5,919 nucleotides of DNA from Chitinophagales bacterium (lineage in GTDB: Bacteria; Bacteroidota; Bacteroidia; Chitinophagales; CAIODY01). Where the stretch lies: the NCBI GenBank assembly GCA_023251415.1, contig JAHEYX010000205.1, positions 1 to 5,919 of the forward strand, read 5' to 3'. Positions 5,401 through 5,919 of this stretch are shown here, one piece after another. Each line of letters begins with the position of its first letter. Within the stretch, counting starts at the first letter, position 1. A program made the translations under genes and the position numbers. The notes beneath the pieces are model-generated. The model saw only the letters and a list, made by a program, of their open reading frames with translations. It ran no database searches and had not been told where the DNA came from.

Positions 5401-5919
5401 ATGCAATTGGAAGTTATTAAAAAGTTTGTTTTCGGGTTTAGTTTATGCAGTATCTTGTTTTCGGCTTGTTATACGCATAAACAGCTTGCTTTTGATGATA
5501 CTTACTATTTAGTGTCCGACGAGCTGCATTCCGGATATATTAATGGAAATGGTAAGTTAGTGATTCCGATGCAATTTGATCCAATTTCCAGCTTGAATGT
5601 TGAAGCACAAAATCACAGCAGTGAAAGTTTTTATGTTGGAAGTAATGCCGTGGTGGTTAAAAACGGTAAGTGTGGAATTATAAATGCAGCCGGCACTTTT
5701 ATTATTCCGCCTATGTACGATGAATTGGAATTGGATGATTCTTTTTGTGTGGCACGCAAAGGCAGTAAATGGGGCGTTATTAATTTGCAAAACCGTGCAG
5801 TCTTTCCATTTGTTTTTACAAGCAATTATTTTCTTTCAAAATCTTTAGGCTTATCTAGTGGAGTAGTAGATAGCATGGCTTATTTATTAGATTATACTAA
5901 TTTTAGTATTATCAGTACA
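5401..5919 (+). CDS. WG-repeat lipoprotein, 3'-truncated by the window edge
   Basis: An open frame of 173 codons runs to the end of the window without a stop. Residues 1-22 form a lipoprotein signal (KK at 7-8, then a hydrophobic stretch ending LFSA) before C23, the predicted lipidated cysteine, so the protein is probably anchored in an outer or inner membrane facing the periplasm or the surface. Three degenerate WG-type repeats follow: SGYINGNGKLVIP (44-56), GKCGIINAAGTFIIPPMYDE (89-108) and GSKWGVINLQNRAVFP (121-136). WG repeats have the form (K)WGVINxxGxxVIPxxYD and are frequent in Bacteroidota surface proteins. Their role is generally binding or structural and not known here. The ATG at 5401 is required for an intact signal peptide; a TTG at 5407 is the only nearby alternative. 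The gene is separated from the preceding unit by a terminator and has its own promoter, so a functional link is not supported. Confidence 0.85.
   Translation, partial: MQLEVIKKFVFGFSLCSILFSACYTHKQLAFDDTYYLVSDELHSGYINGNGKLVIPMQFDPISSLNVEAQNHSSESFYVGSNAVVVKNGKCGIINAAGTFIIPPMYDELELDDSFCVARKGSKWGVINLQNRAVFPFVFTSNYFLSKSLGLSSGVVDSMAYLLDYTNFSIIST

Noticed and set aside
1..5919. CRISPR array, tRNA, rRNA, insertion sequence or attachment site
   Set aside because: No regularly spaced repeats, cloverleaf or CCA-ending structure, transposase motif or terminal inverted repeat with flanking duplication was seen on either strand.

Overview
The window looks like Bacteroidota chromosomal DNA. It is AT-rich, especially between genes. 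The genes start at ATG codons preceded by A-rich stretches instead of Shine-Dalgarno sites. Promoter-like sequences fit the Bacteroidota TTG-N19-TAnnTTTG pattern, and the last gene is a WG-repeat lipoprotein of a type common in that phylum. No genus can be assigned from sequence alone.

Layout. Bases 1-337 are AT-rich and show no gene. A well-formed Bacteroidota promoter lies at 338-367 and is followed by a leader of about 170 nt that can fold into a long imperfect hairpin (427-489). Five same-strand reading frames then follow with gaps of 17-29 nt or a 4-nt overlap (547-5262). A strong intrinsic terminator at 5282-5317 closes the unit. A second promoter-like element (5388-5395) precedes a partial lipoprotein gene that runs off the right edge.

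Genes of the unit: (1) an unrecognised 258-aa protein that may hold two copies of an alpha/beta module; (2) a 348-aa protein with a regularly spaced repeat that fits a six-bladed beta-propeller closed by its own N- and C-termini; (3+4) two frames that together look like one uracil-DNA-glycosylase-superfamily protein. The first part carries a GINPN motif, Cys pairs and a VGEAS motif, and the second carries the matching SPHFSY motif and a new Cys-rich C-terminus. The two frames differ by -1, and a G GGG GGC heptamer lies in their overlap; (5) a 386-aa nucleoside phosphorylase/MTA-SAH nucleosidase-fold protein with its catalytic residues in place.

The unit thus pairs two enzyme folds that act on N-glycosidic bonds, one normally in DNA and one in free nucleosides, with a propeller and an unknown protein. 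Three proteins share Lys/Pro-rich N-terminal tails and a GKAKP pentapeptide encoded by an identical 14-mer. I do not recognise this combination as a named system. Base or nucleoside damage processing, or anti-phage defence, are hypotheses only.
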